From the NCBI GenBank assembly GCA_007693485.1, contig REDM01000230.1, positions 1 through 34,716 of the forward strand: a stretch of DNA of 34,716 bases, written 5' to 3'. Every line of letters starts with the position of its first letter. Position 1 is the stretch's first letter. Under the pieces are notes generated by a model. That model was not told where the DNA came from, did not search any database, and worked only from the letters and a program-made list of their open reading frames with translations. Of this stretch, positions 23,734 through 31,980 are shown piece after piece. A program made the translations under genes and the position numbers. The stretch comes from Spirochaetaceae bacterium (GTDB lineage Bacteria; Spirochaetota; Spirochaetia; DSM-27196; PWMO01).

Positions 23734-24699
23734 GTGAGACGGTACGGAATTGGTGTGATGGTTGCGCTTTTGATGGCCTCGAGTCTCTCGGCCCAGTCCC
23801 CCCCGTCTCCCACCGGTACGTCCGGAACCTCCGGGCCGGGAGTCCCGGGCATTGCCGAGCCGCTGGTTGCCCGCGGACCGCTGTTTTCCGCGCTGGTGTC
23901 GGTACAGCAGCGCATGAACGCTTCGCTTCGCGAACTCATGACCGCGGTGCGGGCCGGTGGGCTTGAGGTGTGGATGGTGCTGGTGGTTCTGGGACTGGTC
24001 TATGGGATCATTCATTCCCTGCTGCCTGGACACCGCAAGATGCTGCTGTTTTCGTACTTCCTTTCTCGGCCGGCTCCCCTTCGACACGGGGTGATTGCAG
24101 GGGTGGCCCTGGGAGTACTCCACGCACTCACCGCAATCGCGGTGGTGATGATCGGGTACACCGTGCTGCAACTCTCCGTCTCGGCAACGGTCGAGCAGGC
24201 AACCGCGGTCATCTCACGGATCACGGCCGGCTTCATCGTGGTACTCGGTGCCTTCCTTCTGGTGACCCACCTGAAAGGCCACGCCCACCATGGTCACCAT
24301 CACCACGGTCACGACGGGGAAGGCCCCGAGTCGCATAGCGGCGACCACAACCACGACGCGGAGATTCCGGGTTGGCTGCGCGGATTTGCAAACCGCCACG
24401 GGTTCCTTGGCGCCCTGATCGTCTCGGGCATCGTGCCGTGCCCCGGTGCAACCATGGTGCTGCTGCTCGCGGTGGCGCTCGCTGCGGTCCCGGCGGGACT
24501 CGTGGTGGTTGTGTCGATGTCCGCGGGTATGGCACTTACGCTCGCGGTGCTGTCGGTGCTTACCATCCTGTTCAAGCAGCGCATGAGCGCCCTGTTGAAC
24601 AGCGAGCGCGGGCACCGCCTCCACGTTCTGTTTGAGATCGCCACATCCGCGTTCATCATGGTATTTGGAATTCTCCTTCTCCTGGGGCCGGTTGGGTAG
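23734..24699 (+). CDS. NicO/RcnA-type nickel-cobalt exporter
   Basis: This is an inner-membrane protein likely to export Ni2+ or Co2+. The 321-residue protein starts with a signal-like segment (MVALLMASSLSAQ, about 9-21). It has about six or seven membrane segments, with the family motif HSLLPGHRKM (H94, H100), GVALGVLHALT and a second-half VPCPGATMVLLL. Between the halves is a His-rich cytoplasmic loop (about 183-207, with at least ten His) typical of metal exporters of this family. The start is GTG 23734, preceded by AAGGAGG. The metal is not certain from sequence. A promoter with a dyad lies upstream. Confidence 0.85.
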   Translation: MRRYGIGVMVALLMASSLSAQSPPSPTGTSGTSGPGVPGIAEPLVARGPLFSALVSVQQRMNASLRELMTAVRAGGLEVWMVLVVLGLVYGIIHSLLPGHRKMLLFSYFLSRPAPLRHGVIAGVALGVLHALTAIAVVMIGYTVLQLSVSATVEQATAVISRITAGFIVVLGAFLLVTHLKGHAHHGHHHHGHDGEGPESHSGDHNHDAEIPGWLRGFANRHGFLGALIVSGIVPCPGATMVLLLAVALAAVPAGLVVVVSMSAGMALTLAVLSVLTILFKQRMSALLNSERGHRLHVLFEIATSAFIMVFGILLLLGPVG

Positions 24700-24707
24700 C
24701 TGCCACA

Positions 24708-25988
24708 ATGAACGCAGGAGCCGGCATCTCGCCGACCTACTACGACCTGATCGTCATTGGTGGGGGCGCGGCCGGCTTGATCGCCGCGGGGCGGGCTACC
24801 GAACGGGGAGCGCGTGTCCTGGTGCTGGAGAAAAACCGCCGGCCCGGGCGCAAGCTGCTGATCTCCGGTGGTGGCCGCTGCAACGTCACCAACGCCGAGG
24901 CGGACCTTCATCGGCTTGTGGCCCGCTACGGGCCCGAAGGAAAGGCGCTCTACTCGGTGTTTGCCGGGTTCACGCCGGCGGACATGATTAACTTTCTTCA
25001 CCGCTTTGGCGTGGCAACGAAGATAGAGGCGGAACAGCGCGCCTTTCCCGCCGATGATCGTGCCGAGTCGGTGCTGCGTGCGCTGCTCACCTTTGCGGCG
25101 CAGGCTGAGATCCGGTGCTCCTCGCCCGTTACGGCCGTCAGTACCGGCAATCACGGCGAAGCGCGGTTCCGTGTCGAGACCACAGCGGGGCACCGCTATG
25201 GGGCGCGCTGGGTCCTGATTGCCACCGGCGGATACGCACGTCCGGATACCGGTTCGACCGGTGATGGATTCGCGTGGCTGAAGACCATGGGCCACACCAT
25301 CATCGTTCCCGAGCCCATCCTGGTTCCAATCCGCATCCGGGAGCGCTGGTGTGCCGATCTGATGGGGCTCTCGTTCTCTGAGTGCGGGCTGGCCGCGCGG
25401 CGCGCCGATGAGCCTCCGGCCTTCCGTGCGGTGGGCAAGCTGCTCTTCACTCACTTCGGGCTCTCCGGTCCCCTTGTTCTCAATCGAAGCGCGGAGATCG
25501 ACGCACTTTCCCGCGGTGGGCGCCCATTACAGATCGAGCTCGATTTCTTCCCGTCGATGGACGGAGGCGCACTCGAACGAACGCTGCTGGACATCTGTGA
25601 GCGTTCTCCGCGGCGGCAGGTGGCCGCCGTGCTGGGCGAGCTGGTTCCGCCCCGGCTCGCGGCTCTGATTGCGTCGCGAGCCGACGTTGATCCTGCCCGA
25701 AGGGCCGCCGAGGTGTCCCGAGCCGCCCGGAAAGCGATGGTCGCGCAGCTGAAGGCTCTGGTGCTGACCTATGCGGGCAGGCTTGGGAACGACAAGGCAA
25801 TTGTCTCGCGCGGTGGTGTTCCGGTGGACGAGGTGAACTTCAAAACGATGGAATCGCGCATCGTGCCGGGGCTGCTGCTCGCCGGCGACGTGCTCGATCT
25901 CGACCGTCCAAGCGGGGGGTTCAGTCTGCAGATCTGCTGGTCTACCGGTTGGCGTGCCGGGGAGACCGCGGCGAGCACTGGAGAGTGA
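24708..25988 (+). CDS. FAD-dependent oxidoreductase, YhiN/BaiN (HI0933) family
   Basis: This flavoprotein of 426 residues has the FAD-binding motif IGGGAAGLIAA (17-27) and the family signature GRKLLISGGGRCNVTN (47-62). A C-terminal AGDVLDLDRPSGGFSLQICW completes the FAD site. Members include BaiN, a bile-acid-pathway reductase, but most have no known substrate, so I give no function. It starts eight bases after the NicO-type gene with no good ribosome binding site and may be co-transcribed with it. No functional link is evident. Confidence 0.92.
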   Translation: MNAGAGISPTYYDLIVIGGGAAGLIAAGRATERGARVLVLEKNRRPGRKLLISGGGRCNVTNAEADLHRLVARYGPEGKALYSVFAGFTPADMINFLHRFGVATKIEAEQRAFPADDRAESVLRALLTFAAQAEIRCSSPVTAVSTGNHGEARFRVETTAGHRYGARWVLIATGGYARPDTGSTGDGFAWLKTMGHTIIVPEPILVPIRIRERWCADLMGLSFSECGLAARRADEPPAFRAVGKLLFTHFGLSGPLVLNRSAEIDALSRGGRPLQIELDFFPSMDGGALERTLLDICERSPRRQVAAVLGELVPPRLAALIASRADVDPARRAAEVSRAARKAMVAQLKALVLTYAGRLGNDKAIVSRGGVPVDEVNFKTMESRIVPGLLLAGDVLDLDRPSGGFSLQICWSTGWRAGETAASTGE

Positions 25989-26000
25989 TGCGTTGGGGAA

Positions 26001-26029
26001 TAGACAAACGCCGGGACCTCGCGTATGGT
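26001..26029 (+). promoter_or_regulatory. Promoter predicting a leaderless phosphoribosyltransferase mRNA
   Basis: TAGACA (26001-26006), exactly 17 bases and TATGGT (26024-26029) end five bases before ATG 26035. The five bases AGCCC hold no ribosome binding site. Confidence 0.55.
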
Positions 26030-26034
26030 AGCCC

Positions 26035-26568
26035 ATGGAACAGATCGCATTTTCCTACAACGAGATTCACCAGACGGTTGCCGAACTTGCCGCTCGCATT
26101 ACCTCCTCGGATTACGATCCCGAGGTGATCGTGGCAATTGGAACCGGGGGCTATATTCCCGCCCGCATCATCAAGACCTTCCTCAAGCTTCCGATCTACA
26201 CCGTCGGAATTTCGCTCTATCTCGAGGACCACACCACGCTGCCGAGCCCAAGGAAGATTCAGTGGATCGACGAGGTGGAGCAGAAGCTCGAGGGAAAGCG
26301 GATCCTGCTGGTCGACGAGGTGGACGACAGCCGCACCACGCTCGAGTACTGTATTCGGGAGCTGCTGGCCCATTCTCCCGCGGCCCTTTCGGTTGCCGTG
26401 CTGCACAACAAAAACAAAGAGAAACGCGGCGTCATTCCTGCCGAGGTTGCCCACTACTGGGCCGGCCAGGAGCTGCCTGACGCGTGGATCAAGTATCCGT
26501 GGGACGCGGTGGACATCGTGCAGCACGACCAGGCAGCCGATGCGAAGGCGGTTCCCGCCGACGCGTGA
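26035..26568 (+). CDS. Phosphoribosyltransferase (xanthine/hypoxanthine PRT-like)
   Basis: This type I phosphoribosyltransferase transfers ribose-5-phosphate from PRPP to a base. The 177-residue protein has IVAIGTGGYIPAR (32-44) as the early phosphate-binding segment and LLVDEVDDSRTT (91-102) as the PRPP motif. A late AWIKYPWD resembles the base-binding end of xanthine/guanine enzymes. The base is not certain. No ribosome binding site precedes the ATG and a promoter abuts it. Its TGA overlaps the GTG of the next gene (GTGA), which links it to the queuosine mannosyltransferase homologue. Confidence 0.88.
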   Translation: MEQIAFSYNEIHQTVAELAARITSSDYDPEVIVAIGTGGYIPARIIKTFLKLPIYTVGISLYLEDHTTLPSPRKIQWIDEVEQKLEGKRILLVDEVDDSRTTLEYCIRELLAHSPAALSVAVLHNKNKEKRGVIPAEVAHYWAGQELPDAWIKYPWDAVDIVQHDQAADAKAVPADA

Positions 26569-27656
26569 GAATTCTCTTTGTTGAGACCTTCGCCGGCGGC
26601 TCGCACGCAGCCTTTGCCGACGGTCTCGTTCGCCACAGCCGGCATCAGTTCACCATGGTCACGCTTCCGGCACGCAACTGGCGGCTTCGCACCCGAACGG
26701 GGGCGTTTGAGGTTGCGCGCACGGTACCGGACGCGAGTGGCTTTGACCTGGTCTTTGTAACCGACCTCATCACCCTCAGCGATCTCCTCGCCCTGTGGCG
26801 CCCTACGGTGCCGCCCGTACTGCTCTATCTTCACGAGAGCCAGCTGACCTATCCGTTTCCCAAAGATCGTAATCCCGATTTCGATCTGGTCCTGCGCGAT
26901 ATCCGCAACGCCCTGTTTGCCGACCGGGTCGTCTTCAACTCACGGTTTCACCGGAGAGCATTCCTGGAGCAGACCGCGACGCTGGCCGACCGGCTCTGCG
27001 ATGCCGATGGCGACATTGCTTCGGGTTGGGCCGGGGACATCGAGAAGCGCAGCTCGGTGCTCTACCCCGGAGTGGAGGTGCAGCCGGGTCCTGCGCGAAC
27101 AAATCCGGTGCCGCGCGTTCTGTGGAACCATCGATGGGAGTACGACAAGCGGCCCGGACCGTTTTTTCGCGCCCTCTCGGTGCTGCAGGAAGAAGGCGTT
27201 CCGTTCGAGCTGGTGGTACTCGGCGAGAACCCGCAGGACCAGCCGAAGGGCTTCCCTGAAGCGCGAGAGCGGTTTGCCGATCGCATCGTACAGTGGGGCT
27301 ACGCCGAATCGGTGGAGGAATACCGCCGGTGGCTCTCTCAGTCGGACATCGTGGTCTCAACCGCCAAACAGGAGAACTTCGGCATCGCCGTGGTCGAAGC
27401 GATGCGCTCCGGCTGCGTGCCGATCCTGCCACGGCGGTTGTCGTACCCGGAGCTGCTCCCCGAGGAGCTCCACGCTGACCTGCTCTACGACCGGGACCGC
27501 GAACTTCCCGCACTGCTGAAGCGTTGGCTCGCCATGCCACGAGACGCGTGTGCACGCGCGGTCAGCGCCGCGATGGCGCGGTTCGACTGGAAGGCACTTG
27601 CGCCCGCTTACGACTCGCTGATGGAGGAGACGGCCGCGTTACGCACGGCCGGTTAG
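26565..27656 (+). CDS. tRNA-queuosine alpha-mannosyltransferase homologue (DUF3524/GTDC1-like)
   Basis: The 363-residue protein matches the GTDC1/QTMAN family, which in animals adds mannose to queuosine in the anticodon of tRNA-Asp. The N-terminal DUF3524-type domain has ETFAGGSH (7-14), TLPARNWRLRTR (33-44) and LHESQLTYP (89-97). The GT4-type glycosyltransferase part has LWNHRWEYDKRP (186-197), VVLGENPQ and STAKQENFGIAVVEAMRSGC (265-284). The start is GTG 26565, overlapping the TGA of the phosphoribosyltransferase; earlier in-frame codons lie inside that gene. Activity on Q-tRNA in bacteria is an inference from the family. No queuosine synthesis genes are in view. It is convergent with the radical SAM gene (14-base gap). 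Confidence 0.88.
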   Translation: MRILFVETFAGGSHAAFADGLVRHSRHQFTMVTLPARNWRLRTRTGAFEVARTVPDASGFDLVFVTDLITLSDLLALWRPTVPPVLLYLHESQLTYPFPKDRNPDFDLVLRDIRNALFADRVVFNSRFHRRAFLEQTATLADRLCDADGDIASGWAGDIEKRSSVLYPGVEVQPGPARTNPVPRVLWNHRWEYDKRPGPFFRALSVLQEEGVPFELVVLGENPQDQPKGFPEARERFADRIVQWGYAESVEEYRRWLSQSDIVVSTAKQENFGIAVVEAMRSGCVPILPRRLSYPELLPEELHADLLYDRDRELPALLKRWLAMPRDACARAVSAAMARFDWKALAPAYDSLMEETAALRTAG

Positions 27657-27670
27657 AGCCGGGTCTGCGG

Positions 27671-29032
27671 CTATGATGTCGCCGAGCCCAGAAACGCTTC
27701 CACCTTCTGCCGCTGCCTGGTTGCCACGTGGTAGCCGGTATCTGCCGCGTGGCGCTCGAGGGCGAAGAGGGCAGCACCGTAGCCGCCGTGCCGGAACGCC
27801 GCCGCATCGAGCTCCTGCTCCAGGCGGCTGGTGTTCCAGATCGCGTCGATCAGCTCGCCAATCCGTGCGAAGCGGGCGAAATCCGCGGGGGTGAGCCAGT
27901 TGTTGGCAAGGACCTGGTAGGGAGGATGGCGCATGGCGATCTGGCCGTGGTGTGCGGCATTCTCCCGGATCGCGGTGCCGGGCAGGCTCTTCAGGGTTCC
28001 CAGATCGATACGGTGGGGCTTGAGGCGAAGCAGATCATCGACCGCCTCCGTGAGCGAGTCGACATCGTCGTGGGGAAGTCCCACAATCAGGTCGAGGTGT
28101 ACGGTGACGTTCCCCAGGGCGATCAGTTCCTGCACCCGTGGGCGCGAGCGGCCCCACTGATTTGAGCGGCCGATCGCACGCAGCGTATCGGCGTGAACCG
28201 ACTGAACGCCAATCTCAAACTGAAACCTGCCCGGGGGTGCCGTCGCAAGCAGGGCGAGGTCTTCGGACTGCAGGAATGCGGGATGGATTTCGCAGTGGAA
28301 GGTGGCGTCCGTGTCCGCCTCTGCAAGGAAGGCCCAGATCTCCCGGGCGCGGGCAGGCTGAGCGTTGAAGGTGCGATCGACCAGTTTCACAATCGGCGGC
28401 GCGGGGAAGTTCCGGGTCTGCTCGATGATGATCCCCAACTCCGCGATGGTCTGCTCCGCGCTGCGGTAATCGGGGCGCTGGTCTGCGCGGCCGGAGATAC
28501 AGTAGCTGCACGAGCAGGGACAGCCGCGGCTCGACTCGTAGTAGACGTAGCGATGGTGCAGCCGCGGGAAATCCTCGTCCGTGTAGGGAAAGGGGATCTC
28601 CGAGAAGGGCGGGTTGGCTGCGCTCAGTACGCGGGACGGGCTTTCAAACCCGTTTCGCGCAAGCAGGCGAACCGCCGCCTCTCCGGGGCCGCTGATCACG
28701 ACGTCAATCCCCGGGTGATGCTCCAGCCACTCTTCGGCCGTCCAGGAGACCTCGGGCCCGCCGATCACGAGGCGAACTCCGGGTAGCAGGGCGCGCAGGT
28801 CGGGCAGCAGGAGCGACACCAGAAGGGCGTTCCAGACGTAGACCGAAATCAGAATGACATGCGGTGCGTGCGCGGATATACGCTGCAGGATCTCCTGGCG
28901 TCGCTGGTTGATCTCGCACTCGAGCATGATTGGCTCAAGGCCCTCAGCGCGAAGTTCGTTGCGCAGGTAGTGCAGCGCGAGGTTTGCATGGCTGAACCGG
29001 GCGTTGATGGAAAGCAGGAGGACGTTCTTCAT
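27671..29032 (-). CDS. B12-binding radical SAM protein, DUF4080 type
   Basis: The 453-residue protein has an N-terminal cobalamin-binding Rossmann domain (about 1-130: LLLSINARFSHANLALHYLR, then VRLVIGGPEVSW). A radical SAM barrel follows with CX3CX2C cysteines C171, C175 and C178 (RGCPCSCSYC). The C-terminal region (about 360-453) fits the DUF4080 group. The substrate is unknown; relatives include methyltransferases and other modifying enzymes. Its ATG overlaps the sbcC stop by four bases, so it is the last gene of a four-gene overlapping operon. Confidence 0.9.
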   Translation of the reverse strand: MKNVLLLSINARFSHANLALHYLRNELRAEGLEPIMLECEINQRRQEILQRISAHAPHVILISVYVWNALLVSLLLPDLRALLPGVRLVIGGPEVSWTAEEWLEHHPGIDVVISGPGEAAVRLLARNGFESPSRVLSAANPPFSEIPFPYTDEDFPRLHHRYVYYESSRGCPCSCSYCISGRADQRPDYRSAEQTIAELGIIIEQTRNFPAPPIVKLVDRTFNAQPARAREIWAFLAEADTDATFHCEIHPAFLQSEDLALLATAPPGRFQFEIGVQSVHADTLRAIGRSNQWGRSRPRVQELIALGNVTVHLDLIVGLPHDDVDSLTEAVDDLLRLKPHRIDLGTLKSLPGTAIRENAAHHGQIAMRHPPYQVLANNWLTPADFARFARIGELIDAIWNTSRLEQELDAAAFRHGGYGAALFALERHAADTGYHVATRQRQKVEAFLGSATS

Positions 29033-31980
29033 CCCACCACCCGCAGCCGGCTGACCCCACCGGCGAGCTTCTCCACCACAATCTGGGTTCCGATTCGTTC
29101 CTTCAGCAGACCGACGTGCGAGATTACCCCCACGGTCTTTCTGTTCTGCCGCAGGCTTTCGAGCGCGGAGATCGCAATATCGAGCGTGTCGGGATCGAGC
29201 GAACCAAAGCCCTCGTCGATGAAGAGCGAATCGATGCGAACCGATCGCCCGGCAAGGTCGGAGAGGCCCAGCGCGAGCGCGAGGCTCGCCAGGAAACTCT
29301 CGCCGCCGGAAAGGCTCTCCATGGGGCGCCGGGTTGCCGCCTGGTGCAGATCCTCGATCTGAAGGGCGAGCTCCGCACTCCCGTCGCGCACCATCCGGTA
29401 TCGGTCGCTCAACTGAGCAAGGTGGCGGTTTGCGTGGCGGACGAGCACGTCCAGCGAGATCGACTGTGCGAAGGAGCGGAACTTGCTGCCATCGTGTGAG
29501 CCAATCAGCCGTGAGAGCTCGGACCAGACCGTGTGCTCTTTCTTGATCTCGTCGAGCTCCTGCGCGCGCTGTTCGCGCAGACTGCGGTTTTTGGTGTCGT
29601 CGTCGAGCGTGCGGGTGATACTGGTTCGATCCTCGATCAGTGTGTCCCGCCGATCGGTGCGCTCATCCTGCGCGCGCTGTGCCGCCTCGGCATCGTCGCC
29701 GCGTGGTGTACCGGCTTCTTCGAGGGTGCGCACTTCGGCTCCCGCCCGCTCGAGCAGCACCTCTGCGCTCTGTTGCCGTTTCTCGATCGTGCGCAGCCAC
29801 TGAGTGAAGCTCTTCGCCTCGGCCTCGGGCATTCGGGCCGCGCGCATCGCCGCAACGGTATCAAAGCCCGCGGCCGTCACCAGGGGAAGGAGCCGTTGCT
29901 GTTCTGCTTCCGCGTTCCGGGTGGCATGCTGAGCGTCCTCTGCGCGCTTCTCGGCAATTGCCTCGGCGGTGTGCAGCTGCTGCAGGGCGCTGCGGAAGCC
30001 GGTGCGCGCGTCGGACAGGGACGTTGATCCGGCCGATGATTCTGACGATGATTCCCGCGCGGAACCGTCGGAAGGGGAATTGGTTTCGTCGAGCGCTTCG
30101 GTCGCCTGCCCGGGCTCGGTGGCCGCTTCCGTCAGCTCGGCGATGGTACGCTGGTGCCGTTCCCGTTCCGCACGCGCGTCTCGCAATCGGGTTTCGGCTG
30201 CGCTGCGCTCATCGGTGAGTTCTCGATAGCGGGACGCGCGGGCGCGCAGGTCGGTCAGAAAGGAGGTTTCCTCTCCGGCGGCGGGAAGGTCAAGCGCGAA
30301 GCCGGTCAGGGTTTGAGAGACCGTGGCAACGGCTCTATCTCGTGCGCCGATGGCGCCAACAAGCGCCTCCGCGGCGCTGTCGAGCTGTTTCTGCGCCGCA
30401 GTGACTCGCCGCAGTTCGTCTTCCGACCGGCGGACGGTTTCTTCGTGCTCTTCGAGGATGGCGGCGAGGTCGGCGAGGGTGGGTTCGTCGGGAAGCTGTT
30501 CGGCCCAGGGATGATCCGTCGCTCCGCAGAGCGGGCACGGCTGTCCCGGTTCAAGGTGGGTGCGGTGCTGGGTGAGATCGGCCACGAGCTGCGCGGAGCG
30601 AAGGTGGTGCCGGGCGAGACGAGCGAGCTCCTGCGCCGCCGCACGCGCGGTCTGTGCTGCAGCGATCTGCTGCTCCGCCGTGCTTCGTGCCGTGGCGATC
30701 ATCGCCTCGGCTGCGGTTTGGTCAAGGTCTGCCGTTGCGTCTTCGGACCTGCCGCACGTCTCCACCCACTCGGTATGGCGCGACGCGAGCGCCGATCGCG
30801 CTTCGCGCAGAGTGGAAACCGCCGAGGTAATCTCGGTGTACACGTTAAACAGTGGCTGGTCGGCGCGTCGCGACTCGAGCTCCTTCTCTACCTTGACGAT
30901 GTGTTGCTCCGCCTGCCGGACGGCATCGGATGCGACCGTCTCGGCAGATGTCGCCTCACGCAGGTCGCGCTCGATCACCGCCGCGTGGAGCGCTGCGCTG
31001 TGGTGCAGTTGGTCCCGCGCAGCGCGCAGTGCGTTCGCGGCGCGATCACGCTCGGCAGCGGCCGCGGCAGCGTGGGCGTGTGCCGAGTCAAATCGGGTAA
31101 TCTGCTCGAGGGCGGGCTCCACCCGAAGGTGGCGCTCGTATCGATCGCGGTCTGTTTCGCGCTCGGCTGCTTCCCGCTTGATCCGGGCGAGCTCCGCGGA
31201 CGCCTCGTTCTCCTGGCGCTGCGCTTCACGCAGCCGCCCGATGCGCTCAATGACTTCGGTACCCTTCTTCAACTCTGCTTCGATGGCCCGCAGCTCCCGG
31301 ACGGTGGCGGCGAGCCGGATTTCGAGTTCTGTGCGCTCTGACGGCTCCATGACCGAAATCTGTGCGAGCTGCATCTCGGCGTGCTGCATCCGGTTTCGTG
31401 CATCGGCGAAGGTGGTGTGGGCAAGGACACCGAGCTCGGAGTAGATGTCGGTTCCCGTGAGGCTTTCGAGCAGTTCGGCCCGTTCGGTGGGTTTGGCCTT
31501 GAGAAACTGCGCGAACTCACCCTGAGCAAGCAGGACGCTCCGCAGGAAGCGCGGATAGTCGAGTCCGATGAGCTGCTCGATCTTTCGCTCGGATTCGCCG
31601 ATCTTCTGCGTCAGCGGTCGGTCCTGGGCGTCGTAGATGTAGCGCTGGGCCGGCTGCACATTGCCGTCGGGTTTTTCCCGTGCGCGTCGCAGGTTCCAGA
31701 CCGCCCGGTAGCGAGCGCCGGCAACTTCAAAGTCTACCTCGGCCGAACAGCTTCCGCAGTGGCGGCTCATGACATCGGCGGGGCTTGGGGCGGAACCGTA
31801 GCGAGCGGCGCGCCCGTAGAGCGCAAGCGTCACCGCGTCGAGCAGGGTCGACTTTCCGGCGCCGGTGGGGCCGGTAATCGCGAAGAGCCCCGCCCCATCG
31901 AGCGGCTCGGTATCAAGGCGAACCTCGTGGAGTCCGCGCAGTGAATTGAGGTTCTCCAGGGCGATACGGAGAATCCTCAT
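29029..31980 (-). CDS. sbcC: Exonuclease SbcCD subunit SbcC
   Basis: SbcC is the Rad50-like ATPase that, with SbcD, cleaves hairpin and protein-blocked DNA ends. The 983-residue protein has Walker A GPTGAGKST (37-45), long coiled coils, the zinc-hook CPLC (C482, C485) and the ABC signature LSGGES (890-895). Walker B SLFIDEGFG is at 918-926. A Ser/Glu/Thr-rich, low-complexity stretch lies at about 621-658 in the second coiled-coil arm. It is translationally coupled to sbcD upstream and to the radical SAM gene downstream by 4-base overlaps. Confidence 0.97.
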   Translation of the reverse strand: MRILRIALENLNSLRGLHEVRLDTEPLDGAGLFAITGPTGAGKSTLLDAVTLALYGRAARYGSAPSPADVMSRHCGSCSAEVDFEVAGARYRAVWNLRRAREKPDGNVQPAQRYIYDAQDRPLTQKIGESERKIEQLIGLDYPRFLRSVLLAQGEFAQFLKAKPTERAELLESLTGTDIYSELGVLAHTTFADARNRMQHAEMQLAQISVMEPSERTELEIRLAATVRELRAIEAELKKGTEVIERIGRLREAQRQENEASAELARIKREAAERETDRDRYERHLRVEPALEQITRFDSAHAHAAAAAAERDRAANALRAARDQLHHSAALHAAVIERDLREATSAETVASDAVRQAEQHIVKVEKELESRRADQPLFNVYTEITSAVSTLREARSALASRHTEWVETCGRSEDATADLDQTAAEAMIATARSTAEQQIAAAQTARAAAQELARLARHHLRSAQLVADLTQHRTHLEPGQPCPLCGATDHPWAEQLPDEPTLADLAAILEEHEETVRRSEDELRRVTAAQKQLDSAAEALVGAIGARDRAVATVSQTLTGFALDLPAAGEETSFLTDLRARASRYRELTDERSAAETRLRDARAERERHQRTIAELTEAATEPGQATEALDETNSPSDGSARESSSESSAGSTSLSDARTGFRSALQQLHTAEAIAEKRAEDAQHATRNAEAEQQRLLPLVTAAGFDTVAAMRAARMPEAEAKSFTQWLRTIEKRQQSAEVLLERAGAEVRTLEEAGTPRGDDAEAAQRAQDERTDRRDTLIEDRTSITRTLDDDTKNRSLREQRAQELDEIKKEHTVWSELSRLIGSHDGSKFRSFAQSISLDVLVRHANRHLAQLSDRYRMVRDGSAELALQIEDLHQAATRRPMESLSGGESFLASLALALGLSDLAGRSVRIDSLFIDEGFGSLDPDTLDIAISALESLRQNRKTVGVISHVGLLKERIGTQIVVEKLAGGVSRLRVVG

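Noticed and set aside
30154-31444. Long plus-strand frames opposite the SbcC coiled-coil region
   Set aside because: They are antisense to coiled-coil codons of sbcC and give Ala/Arg/Ser-rich products without domains.
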